Below are positions 17,610 through 27,989 of a stretch of DNA of 64,000 nucleotides, piece after piece. Both the position numbers and the translations under genes were made by a program. How positions within the stretch are numbered: the stretch's first letter is position 1; each line of letters starts with the position of its first letter. The notes under the pieces were generated by a model. That model did not search any database. It had not been told where the DNA came from and saw only the letters and a program-made list of their open reading frames with translations. Location: assembly GCF_000807925.1 (NCBI RefSeq), contig NZ_JRVC01000009.1:117387-181386 (forward strand). Reading direction: 5' to 3'. This stretch comes from Novosphingobium subterraneum (GTDB lineage Bacteria > Pseudomonadota > Alphaproteobacteria > Sphingomonadales > Sphingomonadaceae).

Positions 17610-18506
17610 ATGACTTTTCCCCCAAGAAACGGTGGCGACAGGCCGAAGCGGTTCAGCCCTCGGCCCGGTAACACTGAAAAGAAGCCTTTCTCCATGCGCA
17701 GCGGTGCGCCGCGCACGTCGCAGCCGGTCGTTCCCGCCAAGCGCGCGCCGAACGCCGATGGCTCGGAGCGCGAGGGCGATCGCATCGCCAAGCTGCTGGC
17801 CCGCGCAGGAATTGCCAGCCGCCGCGAGGTGGAACGCATGATCGAGGAAGGCCGCGTCAAGATCGGCGACGAGGTCGTGACCACGCCCGCCACGCTGCTG
17901 ACCAGCCTCAAGGGGGTGAGCGTCGATGGCAAGATGGTCGGCCCGATAGCTGCTCCGCGCCTGTTTCGCTTCCACAAGCCTGCAGGCCTGATCACAGCCG
18001 AGCGCGACCCCACCGGTCGCCCGACGATCTACACCGCTTTGCGCAATGCCATGCCCAAGGACGCGCCGCGCGTCATGCCGGTCGGCCGCCTCGACGTGAA
18101 TACCGAAGGGCTGCTGCTGATGACCAACGATGGCGAATTGAAGCGCGCGCTGGAACTGCCCTCTACCGGCATTCCCCGCACCTACCGCGCCCGCACTTTC
18201 GGGGACATCACGCAGGCGCGGCTCGAAGAACTTATGGAAGGCATCGAAATCGACGGCGTGCGTTATGGCCCGATCAACGCCAATCTTGAGCGCAGCGCCA
18301 ACCGCAACAAGTGGATCGAGCTGACCCTGACCGAAGGCAAGAACCGCGAAGTGCGTCGCGTGCTCGAACATCTCGGCCTGGAAGTCTCCCGCCTGCTGCG
18401 CACCAGCTATGGCCCGTTTGAACTGGCTGACCTGCAACGCGGCTCGGTCGAGGAGATCCCGCAGGTCATGGTCGAACGCTTCCGCAAGACACTGAAAGCC
18501 AAATGA
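17610..18506 (+). CDS. RsuA/RluB-type 23S rRNA pseudouridine synthase
   Basis: 298 aa from ATG 17610. A basic, Pro/Arg-rich N-terminal extension (about residues 1-50) precedes an S4 RNA-binding domain (RIAKLLARAGIASRREVERMI) and the pseudouridine synthase domain with the catalytic Asp in GRLDVNTEGLLL and the later EGKNREVRR motif. RluB/RsuA enzymes isomerise single uridines in rRNA; extension and S4 placement favour RluB (23S U2605). Its stop overlaps the rsmD start (ATGA), forming an rRNA-modification pair. Confidence 0.9.
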   Translation: MTFPPRNGGDRPKRFSPRPGNTEKKPFSMRSGAPRTSQPVVPAKRAPNADGSEREGDRIAKLLARAGIASRREVERMIEEGRVKIGDEVVTTPATLLTSLKGVSVDGKMVGPIAAPRLFRFHKPAGLITAERDPTGRPTIYTALRNAMPKDAPRVMPVGRLDVNTEGLLLMTNDGELKRALELPSTGIPRTYRARTFGDITQARLEELMEGIEIDGVRYGPINANLERSANRNKWIELTLTEGKNREVRRVLEHLGLEVSRLLRTSYGPFELADLQRGSVEEIPQVMVERFRKTLKAK

Positions 18507-19048
18507 GAATTATAGCCGGAGAATGGCGCGGACGGCCCCTGCGCGCGCCCGAGGGTGACACCACCCGCCCCACTGCAGACCGCACGCGCGAGACGCTGTT
18601 CTCGATGCTGGCCAGCCGCCTCGGCAGTTTCGAAGACCTGACCGTCGCAGATCTCTTTGCAGGGTCGGGCGCGCTCGGCCTCGAAGCGCTGTCACGCGGA
18701 GCGGCATCGGCGATCTTCGTGGAGCAGGACGCAGGCGCAATCCGCACCATCCGCGCCAACATCGCGGCCCTGCGCTGCGCCCCGCAATGTGATGTGCGCG
18801 CCTCGTCGGTGCTCAGCCTCGGCCCGGTGAAGCAGCCGCTCGACCTCGTCATGCTTGATCCGCCCTATGGTACCGGCGCAGGCGCCGTCGCGATCGACCG
18901 GCTGACCCGGCTTGGCTGGATCGGCGAGGCGACCTGGATCTGCCTTGAAACGGCTGCCAAGGAAGTGCCCGACGTGCGCGTGTGCGAGGTCGATGCCGAG
19001 CGCAAGGTCGGCAAGGCGCTGATCACGCTGATGCGGTTGAAGTCCTAA
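18503..19048 (+). CDS. rsmD: 16S rRNA (guanine(966)-N(2))-methyltransferase
   Basis: 181 aa, start overlapping the upstream pseudouridine synthase stop. The protein opens MRIIAGEWRGRPL, has the RPTADRTRETLFSML block, SAM motif I (VADLFAGSGALGLEALSRGA split as DLFAGSGALG) and the catalytic LDPPYGTG. It methylates G966 of 16S rRNA. The stop overlaps the convergent transporter stop by four bases. Confidence 0.94.
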   Translation: MRIIAGEWRGRPLRAPEGDTTRPTADRTRETLFSMLASRLGSFEDLTVADLFAGSGALGLEALSRGAASAIFVEQDAGAIRTIRANIAALRCAPQCDVRASSVLSLGPVKQPLDLVMLDPPYGTGAGAVAIDRLTRLGWIGEATWICLETAAKEVPDVRVCEVDAERKVGKALITLMRLKS

Positions 19049-20304
19049 CCCGCCTGTCGGGGCGAGAACTGCACGCCAGCCAGTGTCATCGCGCCCGCCA
19101 GCGTCAGGAACAGCCCGACATAGGCCGTGCCGCCCATGCCGGCGAGCCACGCCGCCGCGAACGGGGCCAATGCGCCACCGATGATCCCGCCCATGTTGAA
19201 CGCCACCGAAATGCCGGTGTAGCGGACTTCGACCGGATAGAGCGTCGGCAGCCAGGCGCCCAGCGGTCCATAGGCCAGTCCCATCACGAACAGCGCGCTT
19301 GCCAGCGTGGCGAAGACCACCCAAGGCGATGCCGCGCCAAGGCCGGTGCCGAACATCATGCCGACGATGATCGTCAGCGCCGCCCCGGTGCCAAGGACAA
19401 GCCGCGCCGAGGCCTTGTCCGCCCAGTACCCCGCAACCAGAATGCCGAGCGCAAGGAAGCTGTTGGCGCCAAGCTGGAGCCCTAGAAACTCCTGCTTGGC
19501 ATAACCGAGCCTGGTCGTGGCAAAGGACAGCGCAAAAGTCGTCGCGAGGTAGAAGATCGCAAAGCACGCGACCACGCCCGCGATCCCCGCCAGCACGGCG
19601 CCAAGATGATTGCGGAACAGCAGACCGACCGGCACCTTGGGCGGCTCTGCCTTCTCGAGTGCTTCCTTGAACGCAGGTGTTTCGCCGATCTTGAGGCGCA
19701 CCCACAGGCCAAGACCAACCAGCAGCGCGCTCGCCAGGAACGGCACCCGCCATCCCCAGGCGGCGAAGTCGGCATCCGACAGCCCCTTGCCGAGCAACAG
19801 GAACAGCCCGTTGGCACAGAGAAAGCCCAGTGGGGCGCCCAGCTGCGGCGCGCTGCCAAAGCGGGCTTCCCACCCCTTCGGCGCGTTTTCCACTGCAAGC
19901 AGCGAGGCTCCACCCCACTCGCCGCCAAGGCCGAAGCCTTGGCCGAAGCGCAAGCAGCACAGCAGTGCAGGTGCGACCCAGCCGATCATCGCGTAAGTCG
20001 GCAGAAAGGCGATCAGGAAGGTCGAGCCGCCCATCAGCATCAGCGAGGCAACCAGCGTTGACTTCCGCCCGATCCGGTCGCCGAAGTGGCCGAAGGCAAT
20101 GGCGCCCACCGGCCGTGCAAAGAACGCGAGGCCAAAGGTCATGAAGGACAGCAACGTCTGTGCTGCCTCCGATTCGGTGGGGAAGAACAATGGCCCTATG
20201 ACCAGCGCGGCCGCCGTGGCGTAGATGTAGAAGTCGTAAAACTCTACCGCCGTCCCGACCAGACTGGCAGTCAGAACGCGACCATGCTGGCGAATCGGAT
20301 TCAT
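19045..20304 (-). CDS. MFS transporter, metabolite:H+ symporter (MHS) family
   Basis: 419 aa with GGGAGG upstream. Twelve membrane helices are expected; the start (ASLVGTAVEFYDFYIYATAAAL) is the MHS signature, and loop 2-3 reads GHFGDRIGRKSTLV, the classic MFS motif. Relatives (ShiA, KgtP, ProP, citrate symporters) carry organic acids or osmolytes with protons. The substrate is not indicated by the neighbours. Confidence 0.88.
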   Translation of the reverse strand: MNPIRQHGRVLTASLVGTAVEFYDFYIYATAAALVIGPLFFPTESEAAQTLLSFMTFGLAFFARPVGAIAFGHFGDRIGRKSTLVASLMLMGGSTFLIAFLPTYAMIGWVAPALLCCLRFGQGFGLGGEWGGASLLAVENAPKGWEARFGSAPQLGAPLGFLCANGLFLLLGKGLSDADFAAWGWRVPFLASALLVGLGLWVRLKIGETPAFKEALEKAEPPKVPVGLLFRNHLGAVLAGIAGVVACFAIFYLATTFALSFATTRLGYAKQEFLGLQLGANSFLALGILVAGYWADKASARLVLGTGAALTIIVGMMFGTGLGAASPWVVFATLASALFVMGLAYGPLGAWLPTLYPVEVRYTGISVAFNMGGIIGGALAPFAAAWLAGMGGTAYVGLFLTLAGAMTLAGVQFSPRQAG

Positions 20305-20377
20305 CTTGGCGCTTCCTCCCCTCGTACGCGGGGCGGGTTGTTCCGTCTCAAGCGATCCGGGTCAACCGCTGTGCACA

Positions 20378-20413
20378 CGCAATGGGGCGCCGGTTTCCCG
20401 ACGCCCCATTGCG
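20378..20413 (-). terminator. 12-bp hairpin after the secreted hypothetical gene
   Basis: CGCAATGGGGCG and CGCCCCATTGCG form a perfect 12-bp stem, 20 bases beyond the stop of the minus-strand gene at 20433. There is no T-run after it, so termination strength is uncertain; it may protect the mRNA 3' end. Confidence 0.5.
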
Positions 20414-20432
20414 CGACGATCGTCAGTAGCCC

Positions 20433-21032
20433 TTAGATGCCGCCGCGATTGCGACAGCTGTCGGTTACAGTCTTGCTGCAGACCGGATACTTCTTGTTCA
20501 TGGCCGAGGCGGGCGGCGGGGTCATGTTGCCGGTAGTGCTGCTGTCTATGCTGCTCATCCCGCCTGAGGGAGGCGTTGCAGGCTCTGCGGGAGTGGCTGG
20601 CGTTGCGGGCGTACCCATGCCGGGATTGGGCTGGGCCGGCATCGCACCGGATGACGGCACTGCCTTGCCGGAAACCTGCGCCACGATCGAGGGCCAGACC
20701 TGCGTGCGTTGTTCCGGCGTCATGGCATAGATCTGCGCCTTCTGCTCGTCGGTCAGCGCCCACCAGCCCTTCTGCTGATCAGCATCGAGGCTCCAGAAGT
20801 ACTCCTGGTACGTGGAGGGCCATGCCGCATACCTGCTCTTCTGTTCGGCGGCCCATGCGTCGATCTGAAGCTGCTGGTCGGGCGTCGGCGAGAAGGTGCC
20901 GGTCGCCGTGGTTGCAGCGGTGGTGTCCGACGTGGTCGCGGTTGCTGTCGCGGAGGTCGACTGGGCGGCCACGAACGAGGGACTCGAAGCGATGGCAAGC
21001 GCAAGGGCGCTCGCTGCAAAAAGGTTACGCAT
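20433..21032 (-). CDS. Secreted hypothetical protein
   Basis: 199 aa from ATG 21032, with AGGAG seven bases upstream. A signal peptide (MRNLFAASALALAIASSPS, cleavage near VAA-QS) is followed by a Thr/Ala/Ser-rich linker. A central domain (about residues 50-115) is rich in Trp and Gln (DAWAAEQKSRYAAWP, EYFWSLDADQQKGWWALT). A Pro/Ala-rich stretch with repeated ATP/EP triplets comes next, and the protein ends with a two-Cys tail (KYPVCSKTVTDSC). I do not recognise a named family; the WALTDEQK-type repeats are common in sphingomonad secreted proteins. Confidence 0.7.
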   Translation of the reverse strand: MRNLFAASALALAIASSPSFVAAQSTSATATATTSDTTAATTATGTFSPTPDQQLQIDAWAAEQKSRYAAWPSTYQEYFWSLDADQQKGWWALTDEQKAQIYAMTPEQRTQVWPSIVAQVSGKAVPSSGAMPAQPNPGMGTPATPATPAEPATPPSGGMSSIDSSTTGNMTPPPASAMNKKYPVCSKTVTDSCRNRGGI

Positions 21033-21168
21033 CAGATTCTCCTGATCTTGATTCTTGTACCCGAAGTAACACGCCAAGCGCCGGGACCTGCGGCGGTTCC
21101 CGGGCCTGCGATGGTCCGCATGGCCCGCTGCGACGAATCGAAAGCGTTGGAAGATCGGGCTTTGCCGA

Positions 21169-21197
21169 TTGCCCCGAATGCGTTTGGTCCCTATCTG
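21169..21197 (+). promoter_or_regulatory. Predicted promoter of the UvrD/PcrA gene, start on the ATG
   Basis: TTGCCC (21169-21174), a 17-bp spacer and TATCTG (21192-21197), followed seven bases later by the ATG at 21205. The predicted transcript is leaderless; no Shine-Dalgarno is present. Confidence 0.45.
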
Positions 21198-21204
21198 TTC
21201 ACGC

Positions 21205-23499
21205 ATGTCCTCCCCACTATCCGTGAATCCCAGCACCGCCGAAGCGTGGCTCGATGGCCTTAACCCGCCCCAGCGCGAGGCGGTGATGACCACAGAAGGG
21301 CCGGTGCTGATGCTGGCAGGCGCAGGCACGGGCAAGACCGCCGCGCTGACCGCGCGCCTTGCCAACCTGCTGCGCCAGCGGCTCGCCTGGCCGAGCGAGA
21401 TTCTCTGCGTCACCTTCACCAACAAGGCCGCGCGCGAGATGCGCGAGCGTGTGGGGCATCTGATCGGCCCGGCGGTGGAGGGCATGCCCTGGCTCGGCAC
21501 GTTCCACGCCATCGCCGCCAAGATGCTACGCCGCCATGCCGAACTGGTGGGGCTGCAAAGCAACTTCACGATCATCGACACCGACGACCAGTTGCGCCTG
21601 CTCAAGCAGCTGATCGTGGCCGAAGGCGTCGACGACAAGCGCTGGCCCGCCAAGCAGCTCGCCGGGCTGATCGACAAGTGGAAGAACCGCGGCCTCAACC
21701 CCGGCGATCTCGATGCGCTGGAGAACGAGGCCTATGCCAATGGCAAGGGCCAGCGCTTCTACGCGCTCTACCAGAACCGCTTGCGCGAGCTGAACGCCTG
21801 CGATTTCGGCGACCTGCTTATGCACATGCTCAACATCTTCCGGCGCGAGCGGGACGTGCTGGAATCATGGCAGCAGCGCTTCAAGTACGTGATGGTAGAC
21901 GAATATCAGGACACCAACGCGGTGCAGTACCTGTGGCTGCGCCTGCTCGCGCAGAACCGCAAGAACATCTGCGTGGTGGGGGACGACGACCAGTCGATCT
22001 ATTCGTGGCGCGGCGCGGAAGTCGCCAATATCCTGCGGTTCGAGAAGGATTTTCCGGGCGCCAAGGTGATCCGCCTCGAACAGAATTACCGCTCCACCCC
22101 GCACATCCTCGGCGCGGCCTCGGGCCTGATCGCGGAGAACTCCGAACGCCTCGGCAAGACGCTGTGGACCGAGGTCGATGGCGGCGACAAGGTGCGCGTG
22201 ATCGGCGTGTGGGACGCTCCGGAAGAAGCGCGGCGGATCGGCGAGGACATCGAACGGCTTGAGCGTGAGGGCGCGCCGCTCGATCGCGTCGCCATCCTCG
22301 TGCGCGCGCAGTTCCAGACCCGCACCATCGAAGACCGCTTCATCCAGATCGGCATGGGCTATCGCATCGTCGGCGGCTTCCGCTTCTATGAACGCGCCGA
22401 AATCCGCGATGCGCTGGCCTATCTGCGCCAGATCGCCAGCCCGCAGGACGACCTTGCGTTCGAGCGGATCTACAACACTCCCAAGCGCGGCCTTGGCGAC
22501 AAGACGCTGGAAAAGCTCCACCGCCACGCGCGCGCGCGGGGAATACCGCTGTCAATGGCGGCGGTCGAAATCCTCGATACCGACGAACTGCCTGCCCGCG
22601 CGCGCAACACCCTCGCCGCGCTGATGCGCGATTTCGCGCGCTGGCGCGATGCCGCCAAGCAGTTGGTGCCAGCCGAGCTCGCCCGCACGATCCTTGACGA
22701 AAGCGGCTACACCGCCGCCCTGCAGGCGGAAAAGACTGCCGAAGCCGCCGGACGCCTCGAAAACCTCACCGAACTCGCCCGCGCGATGGAGGAATACGAG
22801 ACGCTGGGCGACTTCCTCGAACACGTCAGCCTCGTCATGGACAACGAGAACACCGCCGACGAGGACAAGGTCACGCTCATGACAATCCACGCCGCCAAGG
22901 GCCTCGAATTCGACAACGTGTTCCTGCCGGGCTGGGAAGAAGGTGTGTTCCCCTCGCAGCGTTCGCTCGACGAAGGCGGCCTTGCCAGCCTCGAGGAGGA
23001 ACGCCGCCTTGCCTACGTCGCGATCACCCGCGCCCGCAGGCGCTGCACCATCCTCCACGCCGCCAATCGCCAGATCTACGGCCAGTGGACCAGCTCGATC
23101 CCCTCGCGCTTCATCGGTGAACTGCCCGCCGAGCACATCGAGGAGGAAACCACCCTCTCGGGCGGCGCATCGATGTGGCGCGCCAACTGGAGCGAGCGCG
23201 AAGACCCCTTCGCCCACGTCGCTCAGGCCAGTGCCAGCCGCGCCGCCTCGCGCGGCCCAGGTTGGCAACGCGCCGCCGCGCAAGGCTACAACCCCGCCCC
23301 CCGCCGCATCGCCGAACCCACCCGCAGCGCCGCCAGCTTCGCCGCCAAGCCGCGCGGCGACATCGCCGTCGGCGCGCGCGTCTTCCACGAAAAGTTCGGC
23401 TATGGCACCGTGGCCGAGCAGGAAGGCAACAAGCTGGAAATCGACTTCGAAAGCGCGGGGCGGAAGCGGGTGATTGATAGCTTTGTAAAGTTGGCTTGA
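21205..23499 (+). CDS. UvrD/PcrA-type superfamily 1 DNA helicase
   Basis: 764 aa from ATG 21205. Helicase motifs appear in order: Q motif LNPPQREAV, Walker A AGAGTGKT (about residues 41-48), TFTNKAAREM, Walker B VDEYQDTN, GDDDQSIYSWRGA, LEQNYRS, the GLEFDNVF motif and VAITRAR. The final ~130 residues are Pro/Ala/Arg-rich and end with a UvrD-type Tudor-like domain (VGARVFHEKFGYGTV). It unwinds DNA 3' to 5' in nucleotide-excision and mismatch repair and removes RNA polymerase or RecA. No SOS box is seen upstream. Confidence 0.95.
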   Translation: MSSPLSVNPSTAEAWLDGLNPPQREAVMTTEGPVLMLAGAGTGKTAALTARLANLLRQRLAWPSEILCVTFTNKAAREMRERVGHLIGPAVEGMPWLGTFHAIAAKMLRRHAELVGLQSNFTIIDTDDQLRLLKQLIVAEGVDDKRWPAKQLAGLIDKWKNRGLNPGDLDALENEAYANGKGQRFYALYQNRLRELNACDFGDLLMHMLNIFRRERDVLESWQQRFKYVMVDEYQDTNAVQYLWLRLLAQNRKNICVVGDDDQSIYSWRGAEVANILRFEKDFPGAKVIRLEQNYRSTPHILGAASGLIAENSERLGKTLWTEVDGGDKVRVIGVWDAPEEARRIGEDIERLEREGAPLDRVAILVRAQFQTRTIEDRFIQIGMGYRIVGGFRFYERAEIRDALAYLRQIASPQDDLAFERIYNTPKRGLGDKTLEKLHRHARARGIPLSMAAVEILDTDELPARARNTLAALMRDFARWRDAAKQLVPAELARTILDESGYTAALQAEKTAEAAGRLENLTELARAMEEYETLGDFLEHVSLVMDNENTADEDKVTLMTIHAAKGLEFDNVFLPGWEEGVFPSQRSLDEGGLASLEEERRLAYVAITRARRRCTILHAANRQIYGQWTSSIPSRFIGELPAEHIEEETTLSGGASMWRANWSEREDPFAHVAQASASRAASRGPGWQRAAAQGYNPAPRRIAEPTRSAASFAAKPRGDIAVGARVFHEKFGYGTVAEQEGNKLEIDFESAGRKRVIDSFVKLA

Positions 23500-23607
23500 G
23501 GGCACTGGCCTTGTCGCCCGCTGTTGTTGGACGACTGAATTCGTTCAGTTGATGCCACACGCACGATTTGATTGATTCAGCCCGTCACCGCTAGCTATGC
23601 TCTCACG

Positions 23608-23895
23608 ATGGGCTACTGGGTCAAACGCATCGCACTCAAAGATGGTGAAGTCGTCACGGAACGAGAGCTTCGCGAAGACGAAAATCGATTTGACGGGCCT
23701 CCCCCGGTTATTGGGGATTTGATTGAGGTCCAATGTCGCGGCCGCAAGTTCATGGCTAAAGTGGAATGGGGCAGTCTGCCAGACCGCGGCGTTTCCAACG
23801 ATTTTGTTGTCCCGCTTAGAGTTTCAGAGGTTGGACTTGATCCTTCGATCCCGCTTCGTTTCCCCAGCGGTAGAGTATTTGCACCGCGTGATTAA
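23608..23895 (+). CDS. Small orphan protein
   Basis: 95 aa from ATG 23608 (MGYWVKRIALKDG); a TTG at 23572 is an alternative start. The protein is a mix of charged strands with no signal peptide or membrane segment. Base composition and codon use are noticeably AT-richer than the neighbours, and no Shine-Dalgarno is seen, which hints at recent acquisition. I recognise no domain. Confidence 0.5.
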   Translation: MGYWVKRIALKDGEVVTERELREDENRFDGPPPVIGDLIEVQCRGRKFMAKVEWGSLPDRGVSNDFVVPLRVSEVGLDPSIPLRFPSGRVFAPRD

Positions 23896-24208
23896 CTCGT
23901 CTCCCAGCCAAGCGCCGACAGTCCGTAAACTTGCCTCGATCTACCTCCCGTCTCCCCGTGCTTGACACGGGGTTGGGCTGTTCTTCCGGCGAAGCGCCCG
24001 AAGAGAAAAGCCGAGGCCCGGATCAAGTCCGGGTCGACGATGGAATGGGATGTTTTTTTGCGCCGAGCGCCCTCGCTCTCTCCCATTCTGGGGAGAGATA
24101 CGCAGGCTTGGCGGCTTGCCGCCTAGCCGAAGCCCAAGAGGGCTTGGGCGGTGAGGCTGGGTGCGAGCCCTCCCCCTCTCCCAACCCTCTCCCCTGAAGG
24201 AGAGAGGG
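23896..24208. repeat. Intergenic palindromic (REP/BIME-like) cluster
   Basis: About 310 bp without a gene. It contains two palindromes of the same style, CCCCGTGCTTGACACGGGG (23954-23972) and CCCGGATCAAGTCCGGG (24017-24033), and a purine/pyrimidine inverted repeat around 24183-24209 (CCCTCTCC...GGAGAGAGGG). The CTTGA/TCAAG-centred palindromes resemble short interspersed repeats found many times in alphaproteobacterial genomes. The cluster separates two convergent genes. Confidence 0.6.
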
Positions 24209-25582
<1,374 letters not shown>

Positions 25583-25726
25583 GCAGGCAATTTTCCGAGA
25601 ACTAGAGACGGCACGAACACAATTGTGCCCGCTGGACAGCCTGCATCGCAAAACGCCGCCAGCACTGTCTGCGCGCTAAGACGATATGGCCCGAAAAGTC
25701 AAGAATTCCGCGACGAGACGGGACTG

Positions 25727-26299
25727 TCAGTCATCTTCCAGCACGAGTTCGCGCATCTTGGTAATCGCACAGTTCGCTCCGGCCCGCGAATGGATCGTAT
25801 CCCGGCCAGCGCAGAGCTGCCCGTCCTCGTTCCTCTCGACATAGAAGCCCGAATAAAAGTCGCGAGCGCGGCAGGATTTGTCGAGACTGGCACCGATCAG
25901 CTTCCGCCCGCGCGTGACAAGCAGGAGGCGATCCTGCGATTCGATCTGCACGCCCGCAATGCTGGTGATCGGCAGGCACTTGCTGGTCTTGCGCTCATAA
26001 AAACGCGGCGGCTGAGGCGCGGCCGGCATCGGCGTGTACATCTGGCCGGGCAGGCGCGGTGCAATACGGATGATCATGCGCTGCTCGATGCGCACCTGAT
26101 TCCAGGACTGGTCGCCCAAGCCGTCGGCAATGAAGCTGTTGAAAGCGCTCGCCCCGAAGTCGTCGACAATGAGGGGCGATCCTGCCGGAATGGAAGCAGT
26201 CGCCCATTGCGTATCGCTATCGGGTATCGCCACGGGTGTACCAACCGGTACGGCCAGCAGCATGCCCAATGAGGCCAATAGGTTGAATACGTTGGGCAT
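25727..26299 (-). CDS. Secreted hypothetical protein
   Basis: 190 aa from the ATG at 26299; a start further upstream is possible because the ribosome site is weak. A hydrophobic N-terminal segment (NLLASLGMLLAVPVG) suggests a signal peptide. The body has four Cys (KCLP, SCRARD, LCAGRD, NCAITK) that could pair in the periplasm, and a charged, acidic end. I recognise no family. Confidence 0.65.
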   Translation of the reverse strand: MPNVFNLLASLGMLLAVPVGTPVAIPDSDTQWATASIPAGSPLIVDDFGASAFNSFIADGLGDQSWNQVRIEQRMIIRIAPRLPGQMYTPMPAAPQPPRFYERKTSKCLPITSIAGVQIESQDRLLLVTRGRKLIGASLDKSCRARDFYSGFYVERNEDGQLCAGRDTIHSRAGANCAITKMRELVLEDD

Positions 26300-26461
26300 T
26301 CCGATGCAAAAACTCTCGACGTCCCCTCTACGGCCAAGCGGCCCTGACCCCGCTCCAACCGCTCCTGACACCCCTAGCCTCCGGGGTTGAACGGTTGCTT
26401 AACCTGTCAGCAATGAAAAATGAATTGCCCTTCCTGCGGGGTGGCAATAGCCGATGCCGTG

Positions 26462-27880
26462 ATGACCGAAACGTTTCTTGCAGAAGCGGCCCGTCTGCTC
26501 GGGCCAAAGGGTCTGACTACCGATCCCGATGACATGGCCCCATGGCTGACCGATTGGCGCGGCCGCTACACCGGCGCGGCGCGGGCAATCGCTTCGCCAG
26601 CCAATACCGCCGAGGTCGCCGCTCTGGTGAAGCTGTGCGCCAGGCATGGCGTGCCGATCGTGCCGCAGGGCGGCAACAGCGGCATGTCGGGTGGCGCGAC
26701 ACCATTCGAAAGCGGGCGCGAGATCATCCTCTCCTTGCGCCGCATGAACCGGATCACCGCGCTCGATACCGCGGCGCGTTCGGCCACGTGCGAGGCAGGC
26801 GTCATCCTGCAGGTCCTGCACGAGGCGGCGGAGAAAGAGGGCCTGCGCTTCCCCCTCACGCTTGGCGGCAAGGGCTCGGCCACGATCGGCGGGCTCGTAT
26901 CGACCAACGCCGGTGGTACGCAAGTCTTGCGCCATGGCTCGATGCGAGCGCTGGTGCTGGGGGTCGAAGCCGTCATGGCCGATGGCAGCGTGCTCGATCT
27001 GTTGACCCCGCTCAAGAAGGACAACCGGGGTTTCGATCTCAAGCAGGTGCTGATCGGTTCGGAAGGAACGCTGGGCATCGTCACCGCTGCGACCTTGCGG
27101 CTCGCTCCCGCCATTGCCGGCAGGACGGTGATGTGGGCCGGCACGGCCTCACTCCACGATGCGCGCAGCCTCCTGCTTCTGGCAGAGGACATGGCGCCAG
27201 GGCTGCTGGAAGGCTTCGAGGTCCTGCCCCAGCACAGCCTCGAGGCGGTTCAGGCCTACACTCCCGGAACGCGCGCACCGCTGACGGAGCCTCATGCCTG
27301 GCACGCCCTGATCGAACTGGTCGCGGGCGACGAGGACACCGCCGCGAGATTGCCCGAACTGGCCGAGCGCATCCTTGCCACGGCGTTCGAACGCGATCTC
27401 ATCGCTGACGCCACGATCGCCGCCAGCGAAGACCAGGCCGAGCGCATGTGGTTGATCCGCGAGACCATCTCGCCAGCCGAACGCGCGCTTGGCCCGGCGA
27501 TGCAGCACGACATTTCCGTGCCGGTCGAAAAGATGCCCGCCTTTGTCGAGGCCGCCGTCCCGCGCCTCGAAGCCGATTGGCCGGGCACCCGCGCGGTCTG
27601 TTTCGGGCATCTCGGTGACGGCAACGTCCACTTCCACGTCATCGCGCCGCCGGTCAGCGACCGGGCATCGTGGGAAGCAGGCGACGGCAAGGCGATCAGT
27701 GCACAGGTCCACGACATGGTGGTTGCGTGGGGAGGCTCGATCTCTGCCGAACACGGAATCGGCAGGCTGAAACGTGACGAACTGGCCCGCCTTTCCGATC
27801 CCACGGTGCTTGCCACGATGCGCGCCATCAAGCAGGCACTGGACCCGGACGGCCTGCTAAACCCCGGAAAGCTTGTCTGA
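26462..27880 (+). CDS. FAD-linked oxidoreductase (D-2-hydroxyacid / D-lactate dehydrogenase type)
   Basis: 472 aa from ATG 26462; the frame is open to an earlier ATG at 26420 that would add a CxxC-containing 14-residue leader. The N-terminal FAD_binding_4 (PCMH/VAO) domain shows IVPQGGNSGMSGGA and GGLVSTNAGGTQVLRHG; the C-terminal FAD-oxidase domain has FGHLGDGNVHFHV, SAEHGIGRLK and the terminal LNPGKL. The family includes D-lactate, D-2-hydroxyglutarate and glycolate (GlcD) dehydrogenases. It is a single gene, so the exact substrate is open. Confidence 0.88.
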   Translation: MTETFLAEAARLLGPKGLTTDPDDMAPWLTDWRGRYTGAARAIASPANTAEVAALVKLCARHGVPIVPQGGNSGMSGGATPFESGREIILSLRRMNRITALDTAARSATCEAGVILQVLHEAAEKEGLRFPLTLGGKGSATIGGLVSTNAGGTQVLRHGSMRALVLGVEAVMADGSVLDLLTPLKKDNRGFDLKQVLIGSEGTLGIVTAATLRLAPAIAGRTVMWAGTASLHDARSLLLLAEDMAPGLLEGFEVLPQHSLEAVQAYTPGTRAPLTEPHAWHALIELVAGDEDTAARLPELAERILATAFERDLIADATIAASEDQAERMWLIRETISPAERALGPAMQHDISVPVEKMPAFVEAAVPRLEADWPGTRAVCFGHLGDGNVHFHVIAPPVSDRASWEAGDGKAISAQVHDMVVAWGGSISAEHGIGRLKRDELARLSDPTVLATMRAIKQALDPDGLLNPGKLV

Positions 27881-27989
27881 CGCGGCTTGCGCGGCCTTCT
27901 GGCAGCCCCTAAGAACCGGCGTTCCCGCTAAGCCGCGGCCAGAGTGAGTTTTGCCCGCGCGAATGTTTTGATTCTTGGAGAGATGCAAA

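Noticed and set aside
26420..26461. CxxC-containing extension (MNCPSCG) of the FAD oxidoreductase
   Set aside because: Too short for a zinc ribbon and absent from the family core; kept only as an alternative start.
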